A stretch of 33,311 nt of DNA from Myxococcales bacterium. Its GTDB lineage: Bacteria; Myxococcota_A; Bradymonadia; UBA7976; UBA1532. Under the pieces are notes generated by a model, which did not search any database, was not told the DNA's origin, and saw only the letters and a list, made by a program, of their open reading frames with translations. Position numbers and translations under genes: made by a program. Below, one piece after another: positions 7,823 through 16,484 of this stretch; position 1 is the first letter of the stretch; every line of letters begins with the position of its first letter. Where the stretch lies: positions 1-33,311 of the forward strand of contig CANLBD010000005.1 in NCBI GenBank assembly GCA_947488215.1, given 5' to 3'.

Positions 7823-9201
7823 CGGACACCGCCCGCCGCTGCCGGCGCCGCCTGCTGGGGTGCGGGCGCAGACGCGATGGCTTGCAACATCTTGATGGCG
7901 TCGTCCGGCGTGGTCTTCTCGTGCATGCCCTGCCGAAGGAGCTTGTCGATGTTGCTGTTCTGCGCCACCGCACGATCAATCGTCGGGTTGGCGCCTTTCT
8001 GGTAGGCGCCGATGTTGATCAAGTCCTCGGCCTTGCGGAACGCGGCGATCAGCTCTTTGACCTGGCCAGAGGCCTGACGGTGCTCCGGCTTCGCGACGTC
8101 TGACATGACACGGCTCGCGCTCACCATGACATCGATCGCGGGGAAGTGATTGCGCGCCGCGATATCACGACTCAGGACCACGTGGCCGTCGATGATCGAC
8201 CGCACAGCGTCGCCGATCGGATCGTTCATGTCGTCCTGCTCGACGAGCACCGTGTAGAGGCCGGTGATCGACCCCGCGCCGTCACACGTGCCCGCGCGCT
8301 CGAGCAAGCGCGGGAGCAGCGCGAACACGCTCGGGGTATAGCCGCGCGTCGCCGGGGGCTCGCCGACGGCCAAGCCGATCTCGCGCTGCGCCATCGCGAA
8401 GCGCGTCACGGAGTCCATCATGAGCAGCACGTTCTTGCCCTGCTCTCGAAAATACTCGGCGATCGTCGTCGCCAGCCACGCGCCGCGGATACGCACGAGC
8501 GGCGCCGTGTCGCTGGTCGCACACACGACCACGGAGCGTGCCAATCCGGCGGGCCCCAGGTCCTTCTCGATGAACTCCCGCAGCTCGCGGCCTCGCTCGC
8601 CGATCAGCCCGATGACGTTGACGTCCGAGACGGCGTTGCGCGCCATCATGCCAAGGAGCACCGACTTGCCGACGCCCGAGCCCGCCATGATGCCGACGCG
8701 CTGGCCTCGCCCGCAGGTCAGCAGCGTGTCAATCGCGCGAATGCCGAGCCACATCGGCTGTCGGATCGTCTTGCGCGTGAGCGGGTTGGGCGGGGATGCG
8801 TACAGCGGCATCTCGCGGCCCGAGGTGGGCAGCGGCTTGCCGTCAAGGGGCTGACCGAGACCGTCAATGACCCGACCGAGCATCGAGTCGTTCACCGTGA
8901 CGGTCGCCAGCGCCTTGCGGGAGCGCACGTGCGCGCCCATCTTGACACCGCCGATGTCACCGAGCGGCATCAGCAGCGCCGTGTTGTCGCGAAACCCGAC
9001 GACCTCGGCCGCGATGGGCGGCCCCGACTCGGCAGTGATCTCGCACAGCGAGCCCACGCTGGCGTCGGGGACCGTCGCCTCGACCACCATGCCGACGACC
9101 TTGCTGACCTTGCCCGCGCGCAGCGTGAGCGGGACCTTGCGGATGCTCTGCTCCAGCGCGCTCAGGTCAAGGTCGAAGTCCTCGGCGTTCAGGATCGGCA
9201 T
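7819..9201 (-). CDS. fliI: Flagellar protein export ATPase FliI
   Basis: Walker A GIMAGSGVGKSVLLGMMAR, Walker B NVLLMMDSVTRFAMAQREIGLAVGEPPATRGYTPSVF. Confidence 0.97.
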   Translation of the reverse strand: MPILNAEDFDLDLSALEQSIRKVPLTLRAGKVSKVVGMVVEATVPDASVGSLCEITAESGPPIAAEVVGFRDNTALLMPLGDIGGVKMGAHVRSRKALATVTVNDSMLGRVIDGLGQPLDGKPLPTSGREMPLYASPPNPLTRKTIRQPMWLGIRAIDTLLTCGRGQRVGIMAGSGVGKSVLLGMMARNAVSDVNVIGLIGERGRELREFIEKDLGPAGLARSVVVCATSDTAPLVRIRGAWLATTIAEYFREQGKNVLLMMDSVTRFAMAQREIGLAVGEPPATRGYTPSVFALLPRLLERAGTCDGAGSITGLYTVLVEQDDMNDPIGDAVRSIIDGHVVLSRDIAARNHFPAIDVMVSASRVMSDVAKPEHRQASGQVKELIAAFRKAEDLINIGAYQKGANPTIDRAVAQNSNIDKLLRQGMHEKTTPDDAIKMLQAIASAPAPQQAAPAAAGGVR

Positions 9202-9941
9202 CAGCGCGCCCCGCCCGTGAGCAAGGCGTCCTGCACCTCGCCGACACGCACAGCGACGCGGCCATCGATCGACCCGGTGCGGGTCTCGACGCGAAAGTCA
9301 CCGTGCTCAAGGCTCTCGTCCACCATCACCTTGACGCGGAATGCATCCCCCATGCCGACGGCGAGTTCAGCGCGGCGCTCCGTCAAGTAGCCGTGGTCTG
9401 GAGCGCTGCAGTGCACCACGACCTCGTCGCGCTCGTCGAGCGCGGCCATGGCCTCGCGCACGAGCCCGAGCAGCGTCTCGGGTCGAATACTGACCTCGTG
9501 ACGCACGACGCGCTCTGCAACCTTGCACGCCAAGCTGATCAGCGTGAAACGGTTGCGGTCGACGAGCTGCTTGCTGACCCCCTCGAGCTGGTCAAGAGCG
9601 GCCGCGTACCGCTCCTGCAGCACCTGCAGCTCCGCCATCACCTGGGCTTTGCCCTCTTCGAGGCCGCGCAGCACGGCGTCCTCGTAGATCGACTGCACCA
9701 AGTCCGCGGGCACCTCGAACACAGGCGGCTCCGCTGGCGGCGGCGGCGGCGGCGGCGGCGGGGGTGGCGGCGGCGGTGCGGCCTGCACGGGCGGTGGCGG
9801 CGCGGGGGGCGGCGGTGGCTTCGGGCTCAGGTCCTCAAAGACCATCGGCTTGACGTCGCTCGGCTCAGCCGCGACGGCCCCCTCGCGAAAATCGACGCTC
9901 TGGACCTGACTCGAACCGGCGTCCCGCCGCAGCACGGCCAT
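9201..9941 (-). CDS. fliH: Flagellar assembly protein FliH with polyproline linker
   Basis: FliH-type C-terminus (ISLACKVAERVVRHEVSIRPETLLGLVREAMAAL...DFRVETRTGSIDGRV); 1-nt TGATG overlap with fliI. Confidence 0.9.
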   Translation of the reverse strand: MAVLRRDAGSSQVQSVDFREGAVAAEPSDVKPMVFEDLSPKPPPPPAPPPPVQAAPPPPPPPPPPPPPPAEPPVFEVPADLVQSIYEDAVLRGLEEGKAQVMAELQVLQERYAAALDQLEGVSKQLVDRNRFTLISLACKVAERVVRHEVSIRPETLLGLVREAMAALDERDEVVVHCSAPDHGYLTERRAELAVGMGDAFRVKVMVDESLEHGDFRVETRTGSIDGRVAVRVGEVQDALLTGGAR

Positions 9942-9944
9942 GGA

Positions 9945-10958
9945 TTAGACGAACTCCTCGGCCGCGCCGGCCTTCGCGATGATGATCTTGCCCTCGGCCT
10001 CGAGCCGCAGCGCGAGCTGTGTAATCGACGCCTGCGCCTTCTCGACCTCGGAGATCTTGACCGGCGGCATGACCTCCATGTCCTCGCGCAGCATCTGCAC
10101 AGCACGGGCGGACAGGTTCGCGAACACGCGCTCCTTGATGGCGTCTGGCGCGGTCTTGAGCGCGAGCAGGAGCGTCTGGTTGTCGACCTCTTTCAGCAAG
10201 GTCTGAATACCGCGGGCGTCGATGTTCACGAGGTCCGCGAACACGAACATGTTGTTGCGGATCTCCTCGGCGAGCTCCGGGTCGATCTCCATCAGCTGCT
10301 CGAAGATGCGCTCCTCGTGCTGCTTCTCGATGTTGTTCAGGATCTCGGCGACCATCACGACGCCCGAGGTCTCCTCGCCGCCGCTGACCACCAGGCCCTT
10401 CATCTCGCTGAGCAGCGCGTTCTCGACGTCCCGCAACGTCTTCGGGCTCACCGTGTCCAGGCTCGCCATCCGCAAGCAGACCTCGACCTGCGTCTCGACA
10501 GGCAGCTGCGAGAGCACGAGCGCGCTCTTCTCGGCCTTGCTGTAGGCCATGATGAGCGCGATGGTCTGCGGATGCTCCTTGCGGAGCAGGTTCGCCAGCG
10601 TCCGCGCGTCGACGGGGTCGAGCGCGTTGAGCTGCATCTGGTTCTCGGTCGCCATCTCCTCGGCGAGGCGGCGACCCTCATTGCCCATGTTCTTCTCGAG
10701 CAGCGCCTTGAAGTAGCTCTCACCCCCCTCGAGTCGGAGCGGGTCACCCTTCTGGAGCAGCGCGTAGTAGTCGATGAGGATGCGCTCCTCATCGTCGGGC
10801 GTGAGCATGGTGAGGTTCATCATGCCCTTGTTGAGGAACTTGATCTCGTCCTTGCCGAGCTTCTTGAACAGCTCGCCGGCGACGTCTTCACCCAGCGTCA
10901 GCATGACGAGGGCGGCCTTGATCTCGGGGGGGATATCGCCTGCGAGCTCGTTTTCCAT
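9945..10958 (-). CDS. fliG: Flagellar motor switch protein FliG
   Basis: LLRKEHPQTIALIMAYS and C-terminal charged motor helix region RGIQTLLKEVDNQTLLLALKTA. Confidence 0.97.
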   Translation of the reverse strand: MENELAGDIPPEIKAALVMLTLGEDVAGELFKKLGKDEIKFLNKGMMNLTMLTPDDEERILIDYYALLQKGDPLRLEGGESYFKALLEKNMGNEGRRLAEEMATENQMQLNALDPVDARTLANLLRKEHPQTIALIMAYSKAEKSALVLSQLPVETQVEVCLRMASLDTVSPKTLRDVENALLSEMKGLVVSGGEETSGVVMVAEILNNIEKQHEERIFEQLMEIDPELAEEIRNNMFVFADLVNIDARGIQTLLKEVDNQTLLLALKTAPDAIKERVFANLSARAVQMLREDMEVMPPVKISEVEKAQASITQLALRLEAEGKIIIAKAGAAEEFV

Positions 10959-10997
10959 CGTTCGACTCTCTCACGCGGACACTTCAGGCCGCGTCGC

Positions 10998-12626
10998 TCA
11001 CCCTTGGTAGCGCGGGCGCAGCCAGTACCGCAGGACCGCCGCGGCGACGTCGGGGTTCGCCACCGCGAACTCTCGAATCTTCTCGTTGACGGTCAGCTCT
11101 CGCTGCTCGAGTTGGGCCACGGCTTCCTCTCCAGGCAGGGCCGGAGGCGGCTCCGGCTCGGGCAGGGCGCCCTCTTCGACAATCTCCTCGATCTCTGCCG
11201 GGGGCGGCGGCGCCGTCAGGAAGGCGACCACCGGGCGGAGGACCACGAAGACAATCAGCAGAAGGAACACGAGAATCAAGCCGTAGTTGATGGCCTTGTC
11301 AATGAGCGCCTGACGCTCGGCGCCGGCGCGCGCCGCCACGAACTCGTCCGGGCTCTCCTGGAACTGCAGGTTGGCGACCTCGATCTGGTCGCCTCGCTGC
11401 GTGTCGAGCTCGACGGCCTTGGCCACCAGCGACGTGATCGTCTCGATCTCGGCGGGCGTGCGGGCCTGGTACTCCTTGGTCGCCGCCGCGTCCGAGCCCT
11501 CCGCGGGCGGCACCTCTTTGTACATGCCGTCGACGAGCACCGCGACCGACACTCGCGAGAGCTTGATCTCGGGGACCTCGACCTGGCGCGTGACCTTGCT
11601 GATCTCGTAGTTGATGGTCTGCTTCTCGCGGCTCGAGTTACTCGCATCACCGACGCGGATGACGCCCTGTGCCACGTTCGGATCGTTCGCCGGCGCGCCG
11701 GGGGCGCCACCGACGCGGTCGGCGCCGTTCGCGCGCGTCTCGCTCAGGTTCTCTTCACTGCGCGCCACCTGCTGCTGCGGATCAAAGAGCTCTTCGGTCC
11801 GCTGCTCCTTAGTGAAATCGAGCTTCACCCGCACCCGCACGACCGCTTTACCACGGCCCACGGCCTTCTCGAGGACCTCGGTCGCCTTCTGCTCGAGCTC
11901 CTTCTCAACGTTGCGCTGGTAGTCGACGTTGCGCTGCAGGTCGGCGAGCTGCTCTTCGTTCGCGGGCTTCAGGACCTTGCCGGCCTGGTTCACGACCGTC
12001 ACGTTATCCGCGTCAAGACCCGGCACAGCGCCCGCCACAAGATTGACGATGCCCGTCACCTGCTTGGGCCGGAGCGTGCCACCCGGCTTCATGTTCAGGA
12101 TGACCGACGCCGTCGCCGGCTTCTGGTCCTCGACGAAGAGCTCGTCCGGCGGCAGCGCCAAGTGAACGCGCGCAGCCTTGATCTCCTCGATGGCCTCGAT
12201 CGTCTTGGCGAGCTCGCCCTCAAGCGCGCGACGCTTGTTGAGCTGAATGACCTCCTCCGGCATGCCGAACATGTCGGCGCCGTCGAAGAGCTTGTAGCCC
12301 GGGTTGGCGTCAATCGGCCCGTCCGCAGCGAGCATGATGCGCAGCGCGTCGGCCTGGTCGGCGGGCACGAGAATCGAGGAGCCCCCCTTCTCGACCGTGA
12401 ACGGCACCTTCTCCTCTTTGAGGCGGTCCGCGATCTTGCCCGCGTCCTCCTGCTTGAGCTCGGTGTAGAGCGGCACCATCTCAACGCGGGTGCCGTACCA
12501 AGCCAGCGCGCCGACAACGGCGAACATCAGCAGAGACACGACGATGATCGCGATCTTCTGGACCGTCGTCAGCCGCTCGCCGAGGGCGGCGATGCGCTCT
12601 TTCATTCGCTGCAGGATCTCGTTCAT
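10998..12626 (-). CDS. fliF: Flagellar MS-ring protein FliF
   Basis: PLYTELKQEDAGKIADRLKEEKVPF, EGELAKTIEAIEEIKAARVHLALPP, two TM segments. Confidence 0.97.
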   Translation of the reverse strand: MNEILQRMKERIAALGERLTTVQKIAIIVVSLLMFAVVGALAWYGTRVEMVPLYTELKQEDAGKIADRLKEEKVPFTVEKGGSSILVPADQADALRIMLAADGPIDANPGYKLFDGADMFGMPEEVIQLNKRRALEGELAKTIEAIEEIKAARVHLALPPDELFVEDQKPATASVILNMKPGGTLRPKQVTGIVNLVAGAVPGLDADNVTVVNQAGKVLKPANEEQLADLQRNVDYQRNVEKELEQKATEVLEKAVGRGKAVVRVRVKLDFTKEQRTEELFDPQQQVARSEENLSETRANGADRVGGAPGAPANDPNVAQGVIRVGDASNSSREKQTINYEISKVTRQVEVPEIKLSRVSVAVLVDGMYKEVPPAEGSDAAATKEYQARTPAEIETITSLVAKAVELDTQRGDQIEVANLQFQESPDEFVAARAGAERQALIDKAINYGLILVFLLLIVFVVLRPVVAFLTAPPPPAEIEEIVEEGALPEPEPPPALPGEEAVAQLEQRELTVNEKIREFAVANPDVAAAVLRYWLRPRYQG

Positions 12627-12642
12627 GGGCGCTCGTCTCCGC

Positions 12643-13014
12643 TCAGATGCTCATCCGCATCACTTCGTGATAGGCCTCGACCATCTTGTTTCGCACCTTC
12701 GTCAGCATGCGGAACGACACGTCGGCCTTGTCGAGCGCGAGCATGGTCTCGTGCAGGTTGCCGGAGCGCCCTGTGACCATGTTCGCGACCGCGGTGTCGG
12801 CCTCTTTGTTCACGTCGTTCACCTGATGAATCTGCGCTGCCAAGTAGTCGCTGAACGGTCTATGCACGCCGTGTGCCGACTCGTTCGCCTCGCCCGCGCT
12901 GACGCCTTCGACCTCGGTGTTCGCCGAGAGTCGCCGCTCGGGGCTCACGCCCGCCATGCCCATCGGGCTGCTGTAGGGCGTCATCATGTTGGGGAATCGA
13001 ACTGGGCCAGCCAT
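12643..13014 (-). CDS. fliE: Flagellar hook-basal body protein FliE
   Basis: MLALDKADVSFRMLTKVRNKMVEAYHEVMRMSI; between flgC and fliF. Confidence 0.93.
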   Translation of the reverse strand: MAGPVRFPNMMTPYSSPMGMAGVSPERRLSANTEVEGVSAGEANESAHGVHRPFSDYLAAQIHQVNDVNKEADTAVANMVTGRSGNLHETMLALDKADVSFRMLTKVRNKMVEAYHEVMRMSI

Positions 13015-13016
13015 CG

Positions 13017-13454
13017 TCAGCTCCCGATCTCGAAGGCGTTCTTCGCCATCTGCTTGATCGTCTGCACGGCGCTCACGTTCGCTTCATACGAGCGGGTCGC
13101 CGTGACCATGTTCGTCATCTCGCCGACGACGCTCAGGTTCGGGTACTCGACGTAGCCCTCACCGTTCGCGTCGGGGTGCTGTGGGTCGTAGACCATACGG
13201 CCCTGCCCCTGTTCCGCCTGCACCGACACCACCTCCGCCGACGCGACCTTGTCGTGCATCACGTCGCCGAGCACCTCATCGAAGGTCTGCGAGAGCGGGA
13301 CTGCGGCGACAATCGCGTGGCGCGGCTTGTAGGCGCCGCCCTCGGCGGTGCGCGTCGTGTCGACGTTCGCCAAGTTGCTGGCGGTGATGTTCATCCGAGT
13401 GCGCTGGACGGAGAGGCCCGACGCCCCAATCTTCATCGCGGTAAAGAAGTCCAT
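13017..13454 (-). CDS. flgC: Flagellar basal-body rod protein FlgC
   Basis: MDFFTAMKIGASGLSVQRTRMNITASNLANVDTTRTAEGGAYK and C-terminal NMVTATRSYEANVSAVQTIKQMAKNAFEIG. Confidence 0.96.
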   Translation of the reverse strand: MDFFTAMKIGASGLSVQRTRMNITASNLANVDTTRTAEGGAYKPRHAIVAAVPLSQTFDEVLGDVMHDKVASAEVVSVQAEQGQGRMVYDPQHPDANGEGYVEYPNLSVVGEMTNMVTATRSYEANVSAVQTIKQMAKNAFEIGS

Positions 13455-13867
13455 CAGCCACCGCTCCCTTCGGTGATGGCGTACTTCATCAGCGCCATCC
13501 GCTTGTTGTAGAAGACGGTGGAGGCCCGATACTGAATCTGGTTCTCCGACATCTTCGCCATCTCGTGGTCGAGGTCGACTGAGTTGCCGTCTAGGTTGGG
13601 CAGCGCGTACGTATCGAACTCGGTGCGCGCGAGCGCCTCGTCCGGCTCAGGCACCACGCTCAAGTGCCCACCATGCGTCTTCGCAATGTCTGCGGGCTGC
13701 TCACCGCTGAGCTGGCGCGCCAGCTCTTCGTCGAACTGCAGATCGAGCGGCGTGTAGTCCGGCGTGTCGACGTTCGCCAGGTTCGCGGAGATGACGTTTC
13801 CGCGCTCTAGGCGAAAGTCGAGGCTGCGCTCGAGGGTCGTTGTCAGTCGGTCGAAAAGTACGCTCAT
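13454..13867 (-). CDS. flgB: Flagellar basal-body rod protein FlgB
   Basis: MSVLFDRLTTTLERSLDFRLERGNVISANLANVDTPDYTPLDLQFDEEL; GGAGG RBS before the ATG at 13867 (track start 13882 lies at the predicted TSS). Confidence 0.95.
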   Translation of the reverse strand: MSVLFDRLTTTLERSLDFRLERGNVISANLANVDTPDYTPLDLQFDEELARQLSGEQPADIAKTHGGHLSVVPEPDEALARTEFDTYALPNLDGNSVDLDHEMAKMSENQIQYRASTVFYNKRMALMKYAITEGSGG

Positions 13868-13890
13868 GGGCGACCTCCACACGCAGGCTC

Positions 13891-13909
13891 AATGCGAGCC
13901 CCGTGCCAA
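13891..13909 (-). promoter_or_regulatory. sigma54 (-24/-12) promoter of the flgB operon
   Basis: Minus strand TTGGCACGGGGCTCGCATT: GG at 13907-13906, N10, GC at 13895-13894; predicted TSS near 13882. Confidence 0.85.
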
Positions 13910-13960
13910 GCCTCCCGATGTCCTGCGGGGGCCGCCCCTGCGCTGTGGAGCGTCGACCCC

Positions 13961-13978
13961 CTGACGCCCCAGCGTCAG
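13961..13978. other. Hairpin just after the TPR gene (ctgacgc-ccca-gcgtcag)
   Basis: Perfect 7-bp stem, 4-nt loop, no T-run. Confidence 0.5.
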
Positions 13979-13985
13979 CGCGACG

Positions 13986-16460
13986 TCAAAGCGTCGGCGG
14001 CGGCGAGAACCCCGCCTCTTCGAGCACCCGGGGCGACTCTCGACGGTTCCACCGCAGCAGATCGAGCTCAAGCTTCGCTAGGCGCTTGTAATCGCTCGGC
14101 TTCGGGTCGTTCACCAAGGCGTCGTAGATGCGCACAGCCGTCACGCGGTCTCCGAGCGCGTCGAGCGCGCGCGCCTTATGAAAGTTCGCCTCGTTCAGGC
14201 GCGCATCGTCCGGGTACTCCGCCATGAAGTCGCTCAGGTCGCGCACGATATCCGCCGGCGCGTCGCGCATCATCGACAGCTCCGCGAGCTGCCAACGCAG
14301 CGCGCGTCGCGCCGCGCTCGCCTTGCGCGCCGCGGCGTCGAGCTGAGCGTCCATGAGCTCAAGCTGCGTCCGCAGCGCGCGGTCCTCACGCTCGACCTGA
14401 CCGGTCTCACCGTAGAGCGCGGCGACCTCACCCGAGAGCGCGACCCGGTCTTCACCGGTGACTGGACCGTTCAACGCGAAGACGAGCATGTCGCGGGCCT
14501 CGTTGAGACGACCGCGCGCCCGTGCATCCGCCGCTTTGGCCCGCCAGTAGGGCAGAGTATCGAAGCGGTCGGGATACTTCTTGTCGAGCAGCTTCAGCAC
14601 CTCGCTCAGCTTGAAGGTGTCCCCGAGTCGTGCGAGCGCGCTCGCGAGCTCAACCAGCAGCGCCCCCTCGACATCGGGCTCAATCGTCGCCTCGTCGGTC
14701 TTGAGCCCCCGCTGCCAGACGCTCGCCGCCTCTTCCGTCAGCCCGAAGCGCGCCATCGCGCGTCCAGCGAGCAGGTGCATCCAGGGCCGCTGCGGGTGCG
14801 CTTCGAAGCGCGCGCGCTCACTGTAGTAGGTGCTCAGCGCAGCGAGCGGGCGGTCCTGCTTGACGTAGTTGTGGGTCAGCAGAGCGAGCAGGCGGTCCCC
14901 CAGCTGCGGCGAACGCTTCAAGAGTGCGTCCTGAGGGAACTTGCGCCACACCTCACGCACGCCCTCGTAGGCGGGCCGCAACAAGCCCCCCGCGAGATAG
15001 ACACGCGCCCGCTCCACAAAGAACTCAGGCGCGATGTAGGCGGTCGGGTCGGTGCGCTCGATCTGCCGCAAGATGCGTCGGCGCTCCTTGCCGTCGTTCG
15101 ACATGCGGACGGCCTGCAAAGCCGCGAGCTGCTGCGCCTCAGTGCTGGTCAGCGAGGCGGCGAGGTCGAGCAGGCGCGCTCGCCCCGCAAGCGGGTCGCT
15201 CCGCGTCGACAGCGATGCCAGGCGCACGCGCACGATGGACTGCGGGTGCACATCGCCAAACTGACGGAGAAACGCCTCGTAGTAGACCACCGCATCCGCG
15301 TAGCGCCCGAAGTAGACGCACAGCTCCCCCAGGTGGAACAGCGCCTCGGGGCGCGAGCGCACCAGGTCAGGCCACTGCCTCGCCGCGGCCTCGAGCACCT
15401 CAAGCGCCTTCAGCCACTCTTGGCGCTGATACGCCTGACCTCCCGCGAGCAGCACTGCCCCGCCGATGTTGATGTTCGTGCCCGGCATAGCCTTGAGCCG
15501 CTCAAGGAGCGCCTTCGCCGTCGCGTCGTTGCGTTGGTCGATCGCACTCCGAAGCTGCCCCGCGAGCACCCAGGGCTCCGCGTCGCTGCCCTTGAAGTTC
15601 GCGAGCTTCTCGCCGAGCACGACCTCGGCGCGCGCGGGGTAGCCCATCGGCTCGTAGCCGCGAGACTGCAAGAGCGCGAAGCGCGCCTTGCCCTCCATTG
15701 TCGGCGCGACACGCTCCGCCTCGTTGAGCGCCTCGACCATCGCGCTCAAGTCGGGCGCTCTGCCCTGAGCGCCGAGCGCGCCCATCACCTCACCGAGCGC
15801 CATCTTTGCGGCGACCTGCAAAGGTCCGCGCGGCGCGGCCTGCAGCGCCGCCTCACAGTCTGCGAGGCCTTCCGCAGGCTTCGGTCCGACCGCGCGTCGA
15901 ATGCACGCGTTCACTTTCTCGTGGGCCTCGCTCTCCCCCTCAACCTCCGCGAGCGATGGGCTCGGCGCCGCCGGCTCAAACCGGCCCGGCTTGAGGGGAT
16001 ACGGTCGAAAGGCGACCTCCTCCTCGATGGGATCGCTCAAGAAGCGGGCATAGCCCGCCTCGATGACCCATCGGCTCGGATTCTCAAGGCGCGCTGTCCG
16101 AACGGCGGTCACCTCGCCCGCCGGCGCCGCTCGAAGCGTGAGCCGAACGTCAAAGCCGCCCTTGCGGCGTCCGAGCAGGTCTACGCCCTCAATGACACCG
16201 CCCTTAAAGGTCCGCAGGAGCCGGTTGAAGCCCTCGGGGAGCTCAGACGCCGCGATCGTACACGTCGCTACGAGCGCCTGCTGAGCGCACGTCGCCGTAA
16301 AGCCAACGGGGACAGGCACCTCAAAGCGCCGATATTGGTCGAGCACATCGGGGAAGTCGTCGACGGGCGCGACCGGCTGCGCGGTCGCGACGCCCGGCGC
16401 GAGCAAGAGCAACCCGACAGTCAGCGCGAGACGCAACGGCACCACGACACACGCCTCCAT
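13986..16460 (-). CDS. Large secreted TPR protein with N-terminal beta-rich domain, in flagellar operon
   Basis: Signal peptide LRLALTVGLLLLAPGVATAQ, beta-type N-domain, then TPR-like repeats (FHLGELCVYFGRYADAVVYYEAFLRQFGDVHP...). 824 aa. Confidence 0.75.
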   Translation of the reverse strand: MEACVVVPLRLALTVGLLLLAPGVATAQPVAPVDDFPDVLDQYRRFEVPVPVGFTATCAQQALVATCTIAASELPEGFNRLLRTFKGGVIEGVDLLGRRKGGFDVRLTLRAAPAGEVTAVRTARLENPSRWVIEAGYARFLSDPIEEEVAFRPYPLKPGRFEPAAPSPSLAEVEGESEAHEKVNACIRRAVGPKPAEGLADCEAALQAAPRGPLQVAAKMALGEVMGALGAQGRAPDLSAMVEALNEAERVAPTMEGKARFALLQSRGYEPMGYPARAEVVLGEKLANFKGSDAEPWVLAGQLRSAIDQRNDATAKALLERLKAMPGTNINIGGAVLLAGGQAYQRQEWLKALEVLEAAARQWPDLVRSRPEALFHLGELCVYFGRYADAVVYYEAFLRQFGDVHPQSIVRVRLASLSTRSDPLAGRARLLDLAASLTSTEAQQLAALQAVRMSNDGKERRRILRQIERTDPTAYIAPEFFVERARVYLAGGLLRPAYEGVREVWRKFPQDALLKRSPQLGDRLLALLTHNYVKQDRPLAALSTYYSERARFEAHPQRPWMHLLAGRAMARFGLTEEAASVWQRGLKTDEATIEPDVEGALLVELASALARLGDTFKLSEVLKLLDKKYPDRFDTLPYWRAKAADARARGRLNEARDMLVFALNGPVTGEDRVALSGEVAALYGETGQVEREDRALRTQLELMDAQLDAAARKASAARRALRWQLAELSMMRDAPADIVRDLSDFMAEYPDDARLNEANFHKARALDALGDRVTAVRIYDALVNDPKPSDYKRLAKLELDLLRWNRRESPRVLEEAGFSPPPTL

Positions 16461-16484
16461 GCGATGGTCATGCCCATCTGAACA

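Noticed and set aside
9303-12776. 1157-aa plus-strand ORF
   Set aside because: Fully antisense to fliH, fliG and fliF; Arg/Leu/His-rich shadow frame typical of high-GC DNA.
14178-16481. 767-aa plus-strand ORF
   Set aside because: Antisense shadow of the TPR protein gene; no recognisable domain.
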